64,000 nt of DNA from BS750m-G69 sp964441235 (GCA_964441235.1 CAYTUQ010000008.1:1-64000), one strand, 5' to 3'. Shown: positions 8,191 through 17,718, numbered from the stretch's first letter. The notes: generated from the letters alone by a model not told the origin. Numbers and translations: made by a program.

Positions 8191-10554
8191 TTATTCGTAT
8201 CTCAAACTCTCCACTGGATTTGCCATCGCCGCTTTTACCGCCTGAATTCCCACTGTAACCCAGGCAATGAATAATGTGATAAGTGCTGCACCAATAAAAT
8301 ACCATAGTTTTAAATCTATCCTGTATGCAAATCCGTCCAACCAGTGTTTGGTAATGAAATAGCTTACAGGTAAAGAAATTAACATTGATGCCAAAACAAT
8401 TTTGGTGAAATCGCTGGATAAAAGATATACAATCCGAAGCGCACTAGAACCCAGGACTTTTCGGATACCAATTTCTTTTTGTCTTTTTTGGGCGGTAAAG
8501 GCTGCAAGCCCAAACAGGCCCAGGCATGAAATAAGAATGGCAATTCCGGCAAAGTATCTGGAAAGTACGGCAACCCGGTCCTCTGATTCATATAACGCCT
8601 GATAATCTTCATCGAGAAATTTGTATTCTAAAACATATCCTGGATTATATTTCTCATGGAACTTCCGAAGTTTGTCAATTGTCTCTTTTTCTGTTCCGGC
8701 TTTAATTTTAACCATAATTTTCAAATTCTGAAAAGGTGGCGCTAATATGAATAACAATGGTTTCACACTCTCATGGAGAGATTCATAATAAAAATCTTTA
8801 GTTACACCTATAATTTGCCTGTTTTCGCCCCATAGGTTTATTACTTTACCAATAGGATCTTTGAATCCCATAATTTTAATGGCAGCTTCATTAAAAATGA
8901 TCTTTGAATTATCAGAACCGAAATCTTTGGCATAAGTTCGCCCTTCTTTCATTTCAATATCATGCATATCAATAAAGTCATAGTTAATATGATGCATTCC
9001 AAAACTTATTTTATTATTCGGTTTTTTCCCCTCCCAACTAACATCTGGAGTTTTACCGTGGCTACCTATGATAGTATACGCACTACTTGATGCATTTACT
9101 ATTCCCGGAATGTTTTTCACTTCTGAAAGAAAAGCATCCAGATTTTCTGCTACCCTACCTTCCTTGTCAAAATAGATTATATTGTCTTTATCGTAACCTA
9201 ATTTTTTGGTTTGTATAAATTCAATTTGTTTGTAAACAACCAAAGCAGATACAATTAATATAACTGATATGATGAATTGAAATATCACCAATCCTTTTCG
9301 TGCCCATAGCTCTCCTATAGAGGTATTGAGCTTCCCCTTTAAAACAGTTACCGGATTGAAACCGGAAAGGTACAATGCCGGGTAGCTGCCTGAAACAAGC
9401 CCGGTAAATAAGGTAATGCACAAAACGGATAAAAGAACGCTGATTTCAAAATTTAAGCGAAGATGCTTTCCTGTAATTTCATTGAATTGAGGAAGGAAAA
9501 GTTCTACAAGTAGGATGGCAATAATTAGCGATAAAAAAGCCATCAATATAGACTCTCCCATGTATTGAATAATAAGTGATTTTCGGCCAGCCCCTAAAGC
9601 TTTTTTCATCCCTATTTCCTTTATTCTTCTCGATGCTTTTGCGGTAGATAAGTTCATGAAATTAATACAGGCAATTACAAGTATAAAAATGGCAATGATA
9701 GAAAACAGTTTTACATACTCTATTCTACCTCCCACTTGTACGCCATTTTTATAGCTGCCATATAAATATTTATCTGCATACGGCCTTAGAAATAAAGTGC
9801 GAGAAGAATCTCCACATTTACGTTTAATTAAACCGGCAATTTTATCATTGAATTGCTTAATGTTTGCGCTCTGGTTTAAAATCACGTATGTATAAGGATT
9901 ATTATTTTTCCAATCAGAAAATGATGGAATCTTTTCATTAACTACCATATAAGGCAATACAAAATCAAATTGTAAGGAGGAATTGGAAGGAACACGTTTA
10001 AAGATACCGGAAACCTGGAATGTCCCTTCAAAAAACTGATGTTTCACTTCTAAAGTTTTACCTATGATGTTTTTCGTCGTGTTGAATAATTTCATTGCCA
10101 GTTCTTCAGAAATAACAATAGAGTTTTTGTCTGCCAGAACCTGGTTTGCGTTTCCCTCGATAAGGTTAAAGGAAAAAATATTGAAATAATCTTTGCCGAC
10201 ATATAAAAAGTTAGCTTTTATGTTTTTATCCTTAACTGACAGAGTCGGCTTTCCCAGTACGGCTGGATCAAAAACAGGTGTAGCATATTCAACTTCAGGC
10301 ATTTCTGCTGCCAGTGTTTCTGCTAAAGGTCCAGGTGTGGCCTCTATAGTTCCTGCATTTTGAAATTGTAGAATCACTTGAAAAAGCTGATTGCCTTTTT
10401 TGTGAAACTTGTCAAAATTCAATTCATCGTTCACCCATAGGTAAATCAATAAAGTACAGGCCAAACCGGTGGAAAGGCCAATTAAATTGATGAAAAATGA
10501 ACTTTTATTTCGTTTAAAGTTTCTGTAGATTATTAGTAAGTTGTGTCGTAACAT
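8191..10554 (-). CDS. MacB/FtsX-type ABC exporter permease
   Basis: 787-residue permease, first of four in the operon after the TolC-like gene. It has the same architecture as the permease at 4840-7203: N-terminal anchor (LIGLSTGLACTLLIYLWV), MacB_PCD-like periplasmic domain, central helices, a second anchor, a second periplasmic domain and C-terminal helices ending NPVESLRYE. A purine-rich GGAGAAAGGAAA stretch precedes the ATG. The central membrane segment contains the 233-bp tract that is identical in its paralogue. Expected to associate with the ATPase at 7419-8108 in the inner membrane. Confidence 0.9.
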   Translation of the reverse strand: MLRHNLLIIYRNFKRNKSSFFINLIGLSTGLACTLLIYLWVNDELNFDKFHKKGNQLFQVILQFQNAGTIEATPGPLAETLAAEMPEVEYATPVFDPAVLGKPTLSVKDKNIKANFLYVGKDYFNIFSFNLIEGNANQVLADKNSIVISEELAMKLFNTTKNIIGKTLEVKHQFFEGTFQVSGIFKRVPSNSSLQFDFVLPYMVVNEKIPSFSDWKNNNPYTYVILNQSANIKQFNDKIAGLIKRKCGDSSRTLFLRPYADKYLYGSYKNGVQVGGRIEYVKLFSIIAIFILVIACINFMNLSTAKASRRIKEIGMKKALGAGRKSLIIQYMGESILMAFLSLIIAILLVELFLPQFNEITGKHLRLNFEISVLLSVLCITLFTGLVSGSYPALYLSGFNPVTVLKGKLNTSIGELWARKGLVIFQFIISVILIVSALVVYKQIEFIQTKKLGYDKDNIIYFDKEGRVAENLDAFLSEVKNIPGIVNASSSAYTIIGSHGKTPDVSWEGKKPNNKISFGMHHINYDFIDMHDIEMKEGRTYAKDFGSDNSKIIFNEAAIKIMGFKDPIGKVINLWGENRQIIGVTKDFYYESLHESVKPLLFILAPPFQNLKIMVKIKAGTEKETIDKLRKFHEKYNPGYVLEYKFLDEDYQALYESEDRVAVLSRYFAGIAILISCLGLFGLAAFTAQKRQKEIGIRKVLGSSALRIVYLLSSDFTKIVLASMLISLPVSYFITKHWLDGFAYRIDLKLWYFIGAALITLFIAWVTVGIQAVKAAMANPVESLRYE
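9311..9543. repeat. 233-bp block identical to 5960-6192
   Basis: Partner of the 5960-6192 tract; see the comparison there. Both ends fall within coding sequence. Confidence 0.92.
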
Positions 10555-10587
10555 AATGTTTTTCCTTTCTCCTCCATTGATAATTGA

Positions 10588-12114
10588 TCATTGCTCATTG
10601 ATATTTTCTAAATAACTCCGATTATTTTCAAAATCCCACAATGTTATTCGTTTTAAATCCGCAACTGCTAGTTGATAGGTGATGTACGCATTCAGATAGG
10701 CAAGCTGGCTATTCGAGAGGCGCTCCTGTTCTATTGCCAGTTCCCGACTGTTAATATCGCCGCTTTCAAAACGCATTTTGCTAATACGATACGTGAGCTC
10801 GGCAACTTGCTGATTCTGTTCGTATATGCTCAGGCGATTCTTTGTTTCTTCCGCACTGCGCACAATATCGCGTACTTCTCGCGTAATTTCACTTTGTGTG
10901 TTTTCTAAATATAGCTCACTGTTTCGGAGCCTTGCTTTTTGTTCCTGCACGCGTGCAGAACCGCGTCCCCAATCAAATATCGGATAGGATAGAGTCATAG
11001 TGATACCACGATTGGGACGACGTTCGACGAAATTATCGAAAGAAGATTGAAATAGGGTATTAGTTGATCTACTATCAATTGTGCTAACTCCGGTAAAATC
11101 GTAATATGCCGATATATTACCGCTGAATTCTGTGAACCTCTTAGCCCGGTCCACCGCTATTTTCTGCAATTCTATATCGATATTAGACTCTCGCAGTTCC
11201 AACCTGTATTTGAGTGCGGAATTGATTGCTTTGTCCATGTTGATATCAAACTTCTCATATTTCAGATCTGTTATGATCTGAATATCTTCATCAATACTGA
11301 GACCTATAAGGTTTTTAAAACTATCCTTTTCACGTTCCAATAAATTCATACTTTCGGAGAGATTTGCCTGACTTTCAGCTAAATCGACTTTTGTGATTAA
11401 AACATCAACTTCAGGAATACGTCCATTCTCAGCTAGAATTTGTGCAGTTTTCAATGCGTCTTGTGAATTCTTTAATCTTTCATTCGCAATTTCAACTTCT
11501 TGCGTTGCTCGAAAGAGTGTATAAAATCCTTTGGTGACTTCGTAAATAATATCCATTTGACCACGTGTAAAACGACTGGACGAACGTTCATTGTAATATT
11601 TTGCTTCCTGTAAGTTTTCACGGAGTTTATTAGCCGTAAATATGGGTTGATTAAAACTGATCGCAAGTCTGCTGTAGGCTTTATTTGTTTTCAGTGTTTT
11701 ATAATCTTGCGAAGCCGAAATCACACTTTGATTGTCCCGGTAAATTGTTGATGATAAGGCAAGATTTCCTCCTGTAGGCAACATATATGTGAATGATAGA
11801 TCTCCGCTAAATCGCATTGAACCGGTAGAGTTATATACAGGTAATCCGTCAGGCTGTTGAATTGGCGTCACCATCTCATTCCATGCCGGCAGAGAGAGAC
11901 CGAAATCAATCCTTGGTTTGAACATTGCCCTGTAGAAATTGAAATAATACTGAGAAGCGAGCTTGTCTTGTTGGAATGATTTTATCGTATAACTCTTGTG
12001 AAGAGAAATATTGATCGCTTCTTCGTAGGTCAAAACTCTACCCTGAATGGTTGACGCAATTAAGATTATGATAAATAATATTCTGATCAACATTTTTCTA
12101 TTTTTTATTATCAT
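10588..12114 (-). CDS. TolC-family outer-membrane efflux channel
   Basis: 508-residue outer-membrane factor that completes the exporter. Hydrophobic signal segment at about 9-24 (ILFIIILIASTIQG), then the typical opening 'LTYEEAINISLHKSYTIKSF', long amphipathic helical stretches with coiled-coil character (about 185-270 and 390-480), and the repeated pattern of two structurally similar halves expected for TolC folds (for example 'FESGDINSRELAIEQERLSNS' in the second half). Gene order channel-permease-ATPase follows the membrane-fusion gene 105 bp upstream. An alternative start is Met8. Role is inferred from family and operon; substrate unknown. Confidence 0.88.
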   Translation of the reverse strand: MIIKNRKMLIRILFIIILIASTIQGRVLTYEEAINISLHKSYTIKSFQQDKLASQYYFNFYRAMFKPRIDFGLSLPAWNEMVTPIQQPDGLPVYNSTGSMRFSGDLSFTYMLPTGGNLALSSTIYRDNQSVISASQDYKTLKTNKAYSRLAISFNQPIFTANKLRENLQEAKYYNERSSSRFTRGQMDIIYEVTKGFYTLFRATQEVEIANERLKNSQDALKTAQILAENGRIPEVDVLITKVDLAESQANLSESMNLLEREKDSFKNLIGLSIDEDIQIITDLKYEKFDINMDKAINSALKYRLELRESNIDIELQKIAVDRAKRFTEFSGNISAYYDFTGVSTIDSRSTNTLFQSSFDNFVERRPNRGITMTLSYPIFDWGRGSARVQEQKARLRNSELYLENTQSEITREVRDIVRSAEETKNRLSIYEQNQQVAELTYRISKMRFESGDINSRELAIEQERLSNSQLAYLNAYITYQLAVADLKRITLWDFENNRSYLENINEQ

Positions 12115-12130
12115 TATTTAACTCTTTTTA

Positions 12131-12213
12131 TCCACGAATTACACGAATGTATACGAATTGTTTTGTTATAGTTTTTTAAATTTTTGTTCGTGTTAATTCG
12201 TGTCATTTGTGGA
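12131..12213. repeat. long imperfect palindrome (CCACGAATTACACGAAT type)
   Basis: Left arm TCCACGAATTACACGAAT (12131-12148) is mirrored by right arm ATTCGTGTCATTTGTGGA (12196-12213) around an AT-rich loop. It fills the gap between the membrane-fusion and TolC genes. I have the impression of such ACGAATT/CACGAAT palindromes in many environmental genomes; that is recall, not a search. Confidence 0.65.
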
Positions 12214-12219
12214 CTTTTC

Positions 12220-13473
12220 TCATTTTAACACCAGCTTTTCCACATCACCAAAATTATCATACGAGGAAGTGATGACTTTTTCCCCTGGCTCGAGTCCCTC
12301 TAAGACTTCAAAAACCTGTGTGTTTTGTCTGCCAAGTTTGATAGAGCGTCTTTCGGCAAAATCACCTGATGGATCCACTACGTAAACCCACTGTCCGCCT
12401 GTTTTCTGATAAAACCCACCTCGGGGAAGAATGGTAGCCTCTGAAAGATCACCGAGTTCCAAACGAATGTGTACGGTCTGTCCTCGCCTGATATCTGAAG
12501 GTGATGCATCGACAAACTCCAGATCAATGTTGAAACGACCATCAACAATTTCCGGAAAGATCTTCTTGATGACCAACTTGTATGATTGACCGGCAAATTC
12601 AAACTCGCCATATTGATTGAGGTTGATACGCGGCAGGTAATGCTCATCAATTCCGGCGCGGATTTTAAATCCATCCAGAACATCAATTTGCCCGATGCGC
12701 TCTCCTTGTGATTTTATTTCCCCTGTATATTCGGCATTTAATGAGGTTAATTGTCCGGTAACCGGCGCTTTAATGGTTAGATTTTTTAATTGTTGCTGAA
12801 CAATTTTTAAATTCGCCTGCAGACGTTTTAAAGATGCTTCCATTTGTTCTACCTTGATGGACATAATGATTGAATCTTGTTGGGATGATTCGATAGCCAA
12901 TTCTTTCTTTCTGCAATTATAAAAATAGTCATCCTTTGATTCTTCAAACTCCTGTTGAGAGATGATTTTATTTTCGAGCAGTTTTTTGTTTTGCCCATAA
13001 ATACGTTTTGTTCGATTAATTAGATGGTCGTAGTCCGCCAGTTGGTTAGATAATTCTATTTTCTGCTTTTCCATTTGGAGTCGAGTATTAAGTAATACAT
13101 TGCTCTTGTCCAGCAACGATGCTTCCTGTCGCATAATCTCAAGCCGTAAGTTCGTGTTACCCAATCGAATAATCGAGTCACCTTTCTTAACAATATTCCC
13201 CGCTTCAACATAAATTTCTTCTACTCGTCCACCTTCCAAAGCGTCAATATAGACGGTCTTGATCGGAATCACTGTTCCGGTAACGGGGATGAATTCTTGA
13301 AATGGACTGCGCTGCACAGTAGAAATTGTAATCCGTTCAGTCTGTATGTTCAATTTTGAACTGTGATCACTGAATAAAATGGCGTATGCTATGGAAATTA
13401 CGAATAATACGACGATAGAAATCCATACAATTCTTTTTAGCGTCCATTTTTTCTTTTTAATTATTCTGTCCAT
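12220..13473 (-). CDS. membrane-fusion protein (HlyD/MacA family)
   Basis: 417-residue periplasmic adaptor, first gene of the export operon. One N-terminal membrane anchor (about 15-35, IVWISIVVLFVISIAYAILF), a biotinyl-lipoyl half 'IDALEGGRVEEIYVEAGNIVKKG' near 75-95, a long coiled-coil hairpin (about 105-240), the second lipoyl half 'LTIKAPVTGQLTSLNAEYTG' (about 240-260) and a beta-barrel plus membrane-proximal end 'VLEGLEPGEKVITSSYDNFG'. It bridges the ABC permease and the TolC-like channel. A sigma-54 promoter lies about 40-55 bp before the start, and the NtrC-type regulator is divergently encoded beside it. Confidence 0.9.
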   Translation of the reverse strand: MDRIIKKKKWTLKRIVWISIVVLFVISIAYAILFSDHSSKLNIQTERITISTVQRSPFQEFIPVTGTVIPIKTVYIDALEGGRVEEIYVEAGNIVKKGDSIIRLGNTNLRLEIMRQEASLLDKSNVLLNTRLQMEKQKIELSNQLADYDHLINRTKRIYGQNKKLLENKIISQQEFEESKDDYFYNCRKKELAIESSQQDSIIMSIKVEQMEASLKRLQANLKIVQQQLKNLTIKAPVTGQLTSLNAEYTGEIKSQGERIGQIDVLDGFKIRAGIDEHYLPRINLNQYGEFEFAGQSYKLVIKKIFPEIVDGRFNIDLEFVDASPSDIRRGQTVHIRLELGDLSEATILPRGGFYQKTGGQWVYVVDPSGDFAERRSIKLGRQNTQVFEVLEGLEPGEKVITSSYDNFGDVEKLVLK

Positions 13474-13510
13474 TTATTCTCTCATTTATTAACATTACCT
13501 GTTGCTATAG

Positions 13511-13527
13511 GGCAAGCAGTGTGCCAA
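13511..13527 (-). promoter_or_regulatory. sigma-54 promoter for the export operon
   Basis: On the minus strand the sequence TTGGCACACTGCTTGCC matches the sigma-54 consensus TTGGCACGNNNNTTGCW with the invariant GG (-24) and GC (-12) at correct spacing. It lies about 40 bp upstream of the membrane-fusion gene and faces it. The adjacent response regulator has a sigma-54-contacting AAA+ domain, which fits control by that regulator. Confidence 0.8.
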
Positions 13528-13591
13528 TATTGTTTTAGAAGAGATTTCATTAATACAATTGACTTTAATGTCCGTTTTTGTTACACTTGAT

Positions 13592-13605
13592 GTACGTAGC
13601 CGTAC
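13592..13605. promoter_or_regulatory. candidate enhancer (regulator binding) dyad
   Basis: GTACG-TAGC-CGTAC is a perfect 5-bp dyad about 70 bp upstream of the sigma-54 promoter, the usual zone for NtrC-type activators. The Fis-like helix-turn-helix of the adjacent regulator could bind here. Inference from position and symmetry only. Confidence 0.4.
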
Positions 13606-13711
13606 GGTTTGAAATATAGAGTGATTAAAAATGGAAGAAGATGGAAAGTGTTTATGTGAACTGTGAGAAAGAGGTGGAATCATCTGGCGTAAAATTTGTA
13701 GATAAATTCTT

Positions 13712-13848
13712 GCCACAAAGACACCAAGACACTAATAATATAAAAGTTTTAAAGCGATTTAGTTCAATAAAGAGTTTTTTTAATATCCATTTATCATGAT
13801 AATTTTATTATTTTAAAATCTTTATGCCTTTGAGTCTTGGTGGCTTTG
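13712..13848. repeat. long imperfect palindrome (CCACAAAGACACCAAGAC type)
   Basis: Left arm CCACAAAGACACCAAGACAC (from 13713) is mirrored by TTTGAGTCTTGGTGGCTTTG (13829-13848) with an AT-rich centre. It lies immediately upstream of the regulator gene and may influence its leader RNA. Same general design as the elements at 12131 and 45917. Confidence 0.6.
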
Positions 13849-13879
13849 AATTATTCAGATTAATTAAAGGATAACCTAA

Positions 13880-15256
13880 ATGTCAAAAAAAATCAGTAAA
13901 GTATTAATAATTGATGATAATGAAGATATTCTTCTTGCGGGTCATTTGTTTCTCAAACAGCATTTTTCTCTGGTGCATACTGAGAAAAATCCCAATCAAA
14001 TTCCTTCCTTATTAAAAAATGAAAACTATGATGTTATTCTGCTCGATATGAATTTTGCACAGGATGTTACCAGTGGAAAGGAGGGATTTTACTGGCTTGA
14101 TAAAATTCTCGAAATCGACCCATCAGCCGTTGTGGTATTGATCACGGCTTTTGGTGATGTCGAAATGGCTGTCAAAGCGATTAAAAAAGGCGCTACCGAT
14201 TTTGTTCTCAAGCCATGGCAAAATGAAAAGTTACTGGCGACCCTTTCATCTGCTATGAATCTCCGCCGGTCACTGCTGGAAGTTGATAGGCTTCGTTCAT
14301 GTCAAAAACAATTGAGTGCAGACCTTGATCAAAGATTTCATGATATGATTGGTGTTTGTCCACAGATGCAAAAAGTGTTTTCCACGATTAGAAAAGTTGC
14401 GAAAACCGATGCAAATATTTTGATAATGGGAGAAAACGGCACGGGAAAAGAATTGGTGGCGAGAGCATTACATCGTCAATCGGATAGTTCGAATGAAGTT
14501 TTCATCAGCGTAGATATAGGCGCAATTACTGAAACGCTTTTTGAAAGTGAACTTTTCGGCTCCGAAAAAGGCGCTTTTACAGATGCAAAAGAAAGCCGTC
14601 CGGGTCGTTTCGAAGTGGCTTGCGATGGAACTTTATTTTTAGATGAGATTGGTAATCTATCATTGGCACAGCAGGCTAAACTATTGAGAGTATTGGAAAC
14701 TCGACAGGTTACGCGTTTGGGTTCAAATAAAGTTCGTGATATTGATATTCGATTGATCTGCGCAACGAATATGCCGATTTACGATATGGTTACAAAGAAA
14801 GAATTCCGCCAGGACCTTTTGTATCGAATTAATACAGTTGAAATCAAACTGCCTCAACTTCGTGAGCGTCAAGAAGATATTCCATTATTAGTTGATCACT
14901 TTCTATCTATATTTCAAAAAAAATACAAAAAGAATATCAAGGGAGTTAGTGCTTCGGCATTAAAAATATTGCAAAAGTTTCACTGGCCGGGAAACATCCG
15001 GGAACTCCGGCATACCATTGAGCGAGCAGTCATTTTGAGTGAGAGGCAGGTGCTGCAGCCAATAGATTTTTTACTTCCTGAAACACATAAGAAGGAAGAG
15101 GAAATTGCTTTTGATAATTATAACCTTGAGGATGTTGAAAAAACGATTGTTCGAAATGCGCTTAGTAGACATAATGGAAATGTTACTCGCGCTGCCAGAG
15201 AACTGGGATTAACACGAACTTCACTCTATCGGAGAATGGAGAAGTATGGTTTATAA
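13880..15256 (+). CDS. NtrC-family sigma-54-dependent response regulator
   Basis: 458-residue activator. Receiver domain 1-120 with acidic residues D12/D13, phosphoacceptor D56 (DVILLDMNF), T89 and K111. AAA+ domain about 155-390 with Walker A GENGTGKE (184-191), the sigma-54 contact loop GAFTDA (231-236; usual form GAFTGA) and Walker B LFLDEIG. C-terminal Fis-type helix-turn-helix (VTRAARELGLTRTSLYRRM). It overlaps the downstream kinase by 11 bp, so the two are translationally coupled. The divergent export operon has a sigma-54 promoter, the obvious target. The GAFTDA variant keeps the essential F and T. Confidence 0.94.
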   Translation: MSKKISKVLIIDDNEDILLAGHLFLKQHFSLVHTEKNPNQIPSLLKNENYDVILLDMNFAQDVTSGKEGFYWLDKILEIDPSAVVVLITAFGDVEMAVKAIKKGATDFVLKPWQNEKLLATLSSAMNLRRSLLEVDRLRSCQKQLSADLDQRFHDMIGVCPQMQKVFSTIRKVAKTDANILIMGENGTGKELVARALHRQSDSSNEVFISVDIGAITETLFESELFGSEKGAFTDAKESRPGRFEVACDGTLFLDEIGNLSLAQQAKLLRVLETRQVTRLGSNKVRDIDIRLICATNMPIYDMVTKKEFRQDLLYRINTVEIKLPQLRERQEDIPLLVDHFLSIFQKKYKKNIKGVSASALKILQKFHWPGNIRELRHTIERAVILSERQVLQPIDFLLPETHKKEEEIAFDNYNLEDVEKTIVRNALSRHNGNVTRAARELGLTRTSLYRRMEKYGL

Positions 15257-16595
15257 AAGCTTTAGCATAAATTGCATTATTCGTGTATTAACAATTGCTG
15301 CTTCGATTTATCTTTTCTTTTATCTATTGTCTCAAACCTCTCTTTATGCTACAACTTTGATAGTTGCACTTATATCAATTTACCAGATTTACGCTCTGAT
15401 TCAATTTGTTCAAAAAACAAACAGGGATTTAACAAGATTTTTTAATGCAATCAGATATTCAGATTATTCACAATCGTTTACCGGTACTTTGCGTGGTTCT
15501 GCTTTTGAAGAACTAAATACTGCATTTAATGAAGTTATAAAAGAGTTTCAACATGCGAGAATGGAAAAAGAAGAACATTTTCGTTATTTACAAACCGTTG
15601 TCCAACATGTTGGAATTGGGCTAATAGCATTCAAACAGAATGGCGAAGTTGAACTGGTCAATAATGCTGCCAGGCGATTATTGAAAGTCTCTAATTTGCG
15701 TAATTTATATGATCTTGAACCCGGCAGAACTGAATTGGTAAATAAACTGTTAAATTTGAAACCGGGTGAAAAAACGCTAGTAAAACTGCAGGATAATGAG
15801 AACATTTTACAACTCTCTATTTATGCTGCAGGATTTACTTTACGTCAACAAGGACTTACCCTAATTTCGCTGCAAAATATTCAGAGCGAATTAGAAGAAA
15901 AAGAGATGGAAGCCTGGCAGAATCTTATCCGTGTACTCACCCATGAAATAATGAATTCTGTCGCTCCGATTTCCTCATTAGCCTCGACAGCTAATAAACT
16001 ATTAACCGGCGATTCCATTAATGAAAATCAGGATTTAAGAACTGAAGTTATTAAAGACGTAAGTGTTGCTGTAAAAACTATAGAGAGACGGAGTAAAGGC
16101 TTAATAAATTTTGTTGATAACTATAGAAAACTCACACATATTCCTAAACCTGATTTTGAAATATTTCAAGTTAAAACACTTTTTGATAGAGTTAAAAACC
16201 TGATGAAAGATCAATTTGAGCAAAGATCTATTAACTTTAAGATGAAAGTTGATCCCGAAACACTTGAATTAACTGCCGATCCTACACTAATTGAACAAGT
16301 GTTGATAAATCTTTGTAAAAATTCTGTGGAAGCAATTTTTGAGAAAACCGATCCGTCCATTGCATTATTAGGAAAAACAGATGGCCGGGGTAATCCCATA
16401 ATTCAAGTAATAGATAATGGAGAGGGAATAAGGGCAGACGTGGTGGGTAAAATATTTATTCCATTTTTCACAACAAAAAAAGAGGGTTCAGGAATTGGTC
16501 TCAGCTTATCAAAACAGATCATGCGTTCGCACGGTGGAACTTTAAGCGTTAGCTCAAAACCTGATACGGAAACGGTTTTTTCATTACGGTTTTGA
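15246..16595 (+). CDS. NtrY-like sensor histidine kinase
   Basis: 449-residue membrane kinase partner of the NtrC-type regulator. Two N-terminal helices (about 10-27 and 35-55) with almost no periplasmic loop, so sensing is probably at or within the membrane, as in envelope-stress kinases. HAMP-like linker, PAS-like region (about 110-210, 'VGIGLIAFKQNGEVELVNNAA'), dimerisation box with phosphoacceptor H233 (LTHEIMNSVAP), N-box 'LINLCKNSVEAI', then DNGEGI and GSGIGLSLSKQIM ATP-lid motifs. The HEIMNSVAP form is typical of NtrY-type kinases. Probably switches on the neighbouring exporter. Confidence 0.92.
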   Translation: MVYKSFSINCIIRVLTIAASIYLFFYLLSQTSLYATTLIVALISIYQIYALIQFVQKTNRDLTRFFNAIRYSDYSQSFTGTLRGSAFEELNTAFNEVIKEFQHARMEKEEHFRYLQTVVQHVGIGLIAFKQNGEVELVNNAARRLLKVSNLRNLYDLEPGRTELVNKLLNLKPGEKTLVKLQDNENILQLSIYAAGFTLRQQGLTLISLQNIQSELEEKEMEAWQNLIRVLTHEIMNSVAPISSLASTANKLLTGDSINENQDLRTEVIKDVSVAVKTIERRSKGLINFVDNYRKLTHIPKPDFEIFQVKTLFDRVKNLMKDQFEQRSINFKMKVDPETLELTADPTLIEQVLINLCKNSVEAIFEKTDPSIALLGKTDGRGNPIIQVIDNGEGIRADVVGKIFIPFFTTKKEGSGIGLSLSKQIMRSHGGTLSVSSKPDTETVFSLRF

Positions 16596-16812
16596 TTGTA
16601 AAACCAAACATTTCTATTTGAATTTGTAAATCTATCTATTTATTATCTTTTTGTTATGTTAGTGATTTTCTTTAATTCATTTTTTTATATAAAACAATTC
16701 AACTAAAAATTTCCAATTGTTAAAAATAATCTTCTCTTAATATGATAACGCTTTTAATTTTCATGTTTACATTTTCCAAAGATAGAATGAGGCTAAATTT
16801 TAATATAATTTT

Positions 16813-17718
16813 TTAATCTAATAACTTTTCGGATTTTAATCTTTGTATCTCCCAGGGTAAAATTACTTTTCCTGGTAAATCGAGGTCTTTATTTACCCTC
16901 ATAAAGCATAGTCCAAGATATTCGTCTGTACCTTCTATTTTTGATGCCCACTCTCTATATGGTGTATCAAAAGTAGTAATTTTGCTATTGGAAGTTTCTC
17001 GTATATATTTTTTACCATTTTTCTCTATAACCATTAACATATGCGCAGAAAAAATATCTGTTTTATTAGCAAAAATCAGAGCTAAGATATCTCCGGGCTT
17101 TATATTTTTTTCGATATTTAGCAAGTTCTCTTTTGGAACATAATCAATAGTAATTTCCCTATCAGGAAGTACATATCGCATGTCTGTTATACCTTTGTTT
17201 TCAAAGAATTCTTCATGAGAGATAGTTCGAGTAACCGATTGAGTATATTTATCGCCAACAATTTCGGATACATCATCCAGAAGCCAACTGTTTTCCGGCA
17301 GCCAATCTGCCATTGTATAGTGATTTCTGGTTCGCATTCCTATTATACCATCTCTGTACCGGATATTTTGAAGATTGTTGAAGAAATTGTCCCAACTATC
17401 AGAAATTGAAAGGGCAAGTACATATTCACAGAAAGCCATACAATTTGTTTCTGCGAAATTAACTAATGGATAATTTTCATAAAGAGCATAAGGACCATCA
17501 CCAACACATTTAAAATTATATGGAGTGCCAATGAATCTTTCCGAATAGAAATTGATCCTCTCAGAAATTGTCATATTGCTTTTACTGACTTCGGTTATAA
17601 GTGAATCGATTTCGATATTTGTCATTTCGTAAAACGGTTTTGGCGTTTCTTTTTCACCTGTGAATGCGATTTGTATTCCAATTATAACTGCGAAAAGGAT
17701 TGGGATTTTTTTTATCAT
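16813..17718 (-). CDS. DUF1460-family (NlpC/P60-like amidase) protein
   Basis: 301-residue secreted protein. A signal segment at 1-20 (IPILFAVIIGIQIAFTG) is followed by features I associate with DUF1460: an early Cys-containing helix 'NCMAFCEYVLALS' that would hold the catalytic Cys, and 'IRYRDGIIGMRTRNHYTMADWL', where the His would complete the dyad. Family members are predicted N-acetylmuramoyl-L-alanine amidase-like or related papain-fold hydrolases in the periplasm. AAGGAAAA precedes the ATG. It is convergent with the kinase gene and stands alone. Function beyond cell-wall or peptide hydrolysis cannot be given. Confidence 0.75.
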   Translation of the reverse strand: MIKKIPILFAVIIGIQIAFTGEKETPKPFYEMTNIEIDSLITEVSKSNMTISERINFYSERFIGTPYNFKCVGDGPYALYENYPLVNFAETNCMAFCEYVLALSISDSWDNFFNNLQNIRYRDGIIGMRTRNHYTMADWLPENSWLLDDVSEIVGDKYTQSVTRTISHEEFFENKGITDMRYVLPDREITIDYVPKENLLNIEKNIKPGDILALIFANKTDIFSAHMLMVIEKNGKKYIRETSNSKITTFDTPYREWASKIEGTDEYLGLCFMRVNKDLDLPGKVILPWEIQRLKSEKLLD

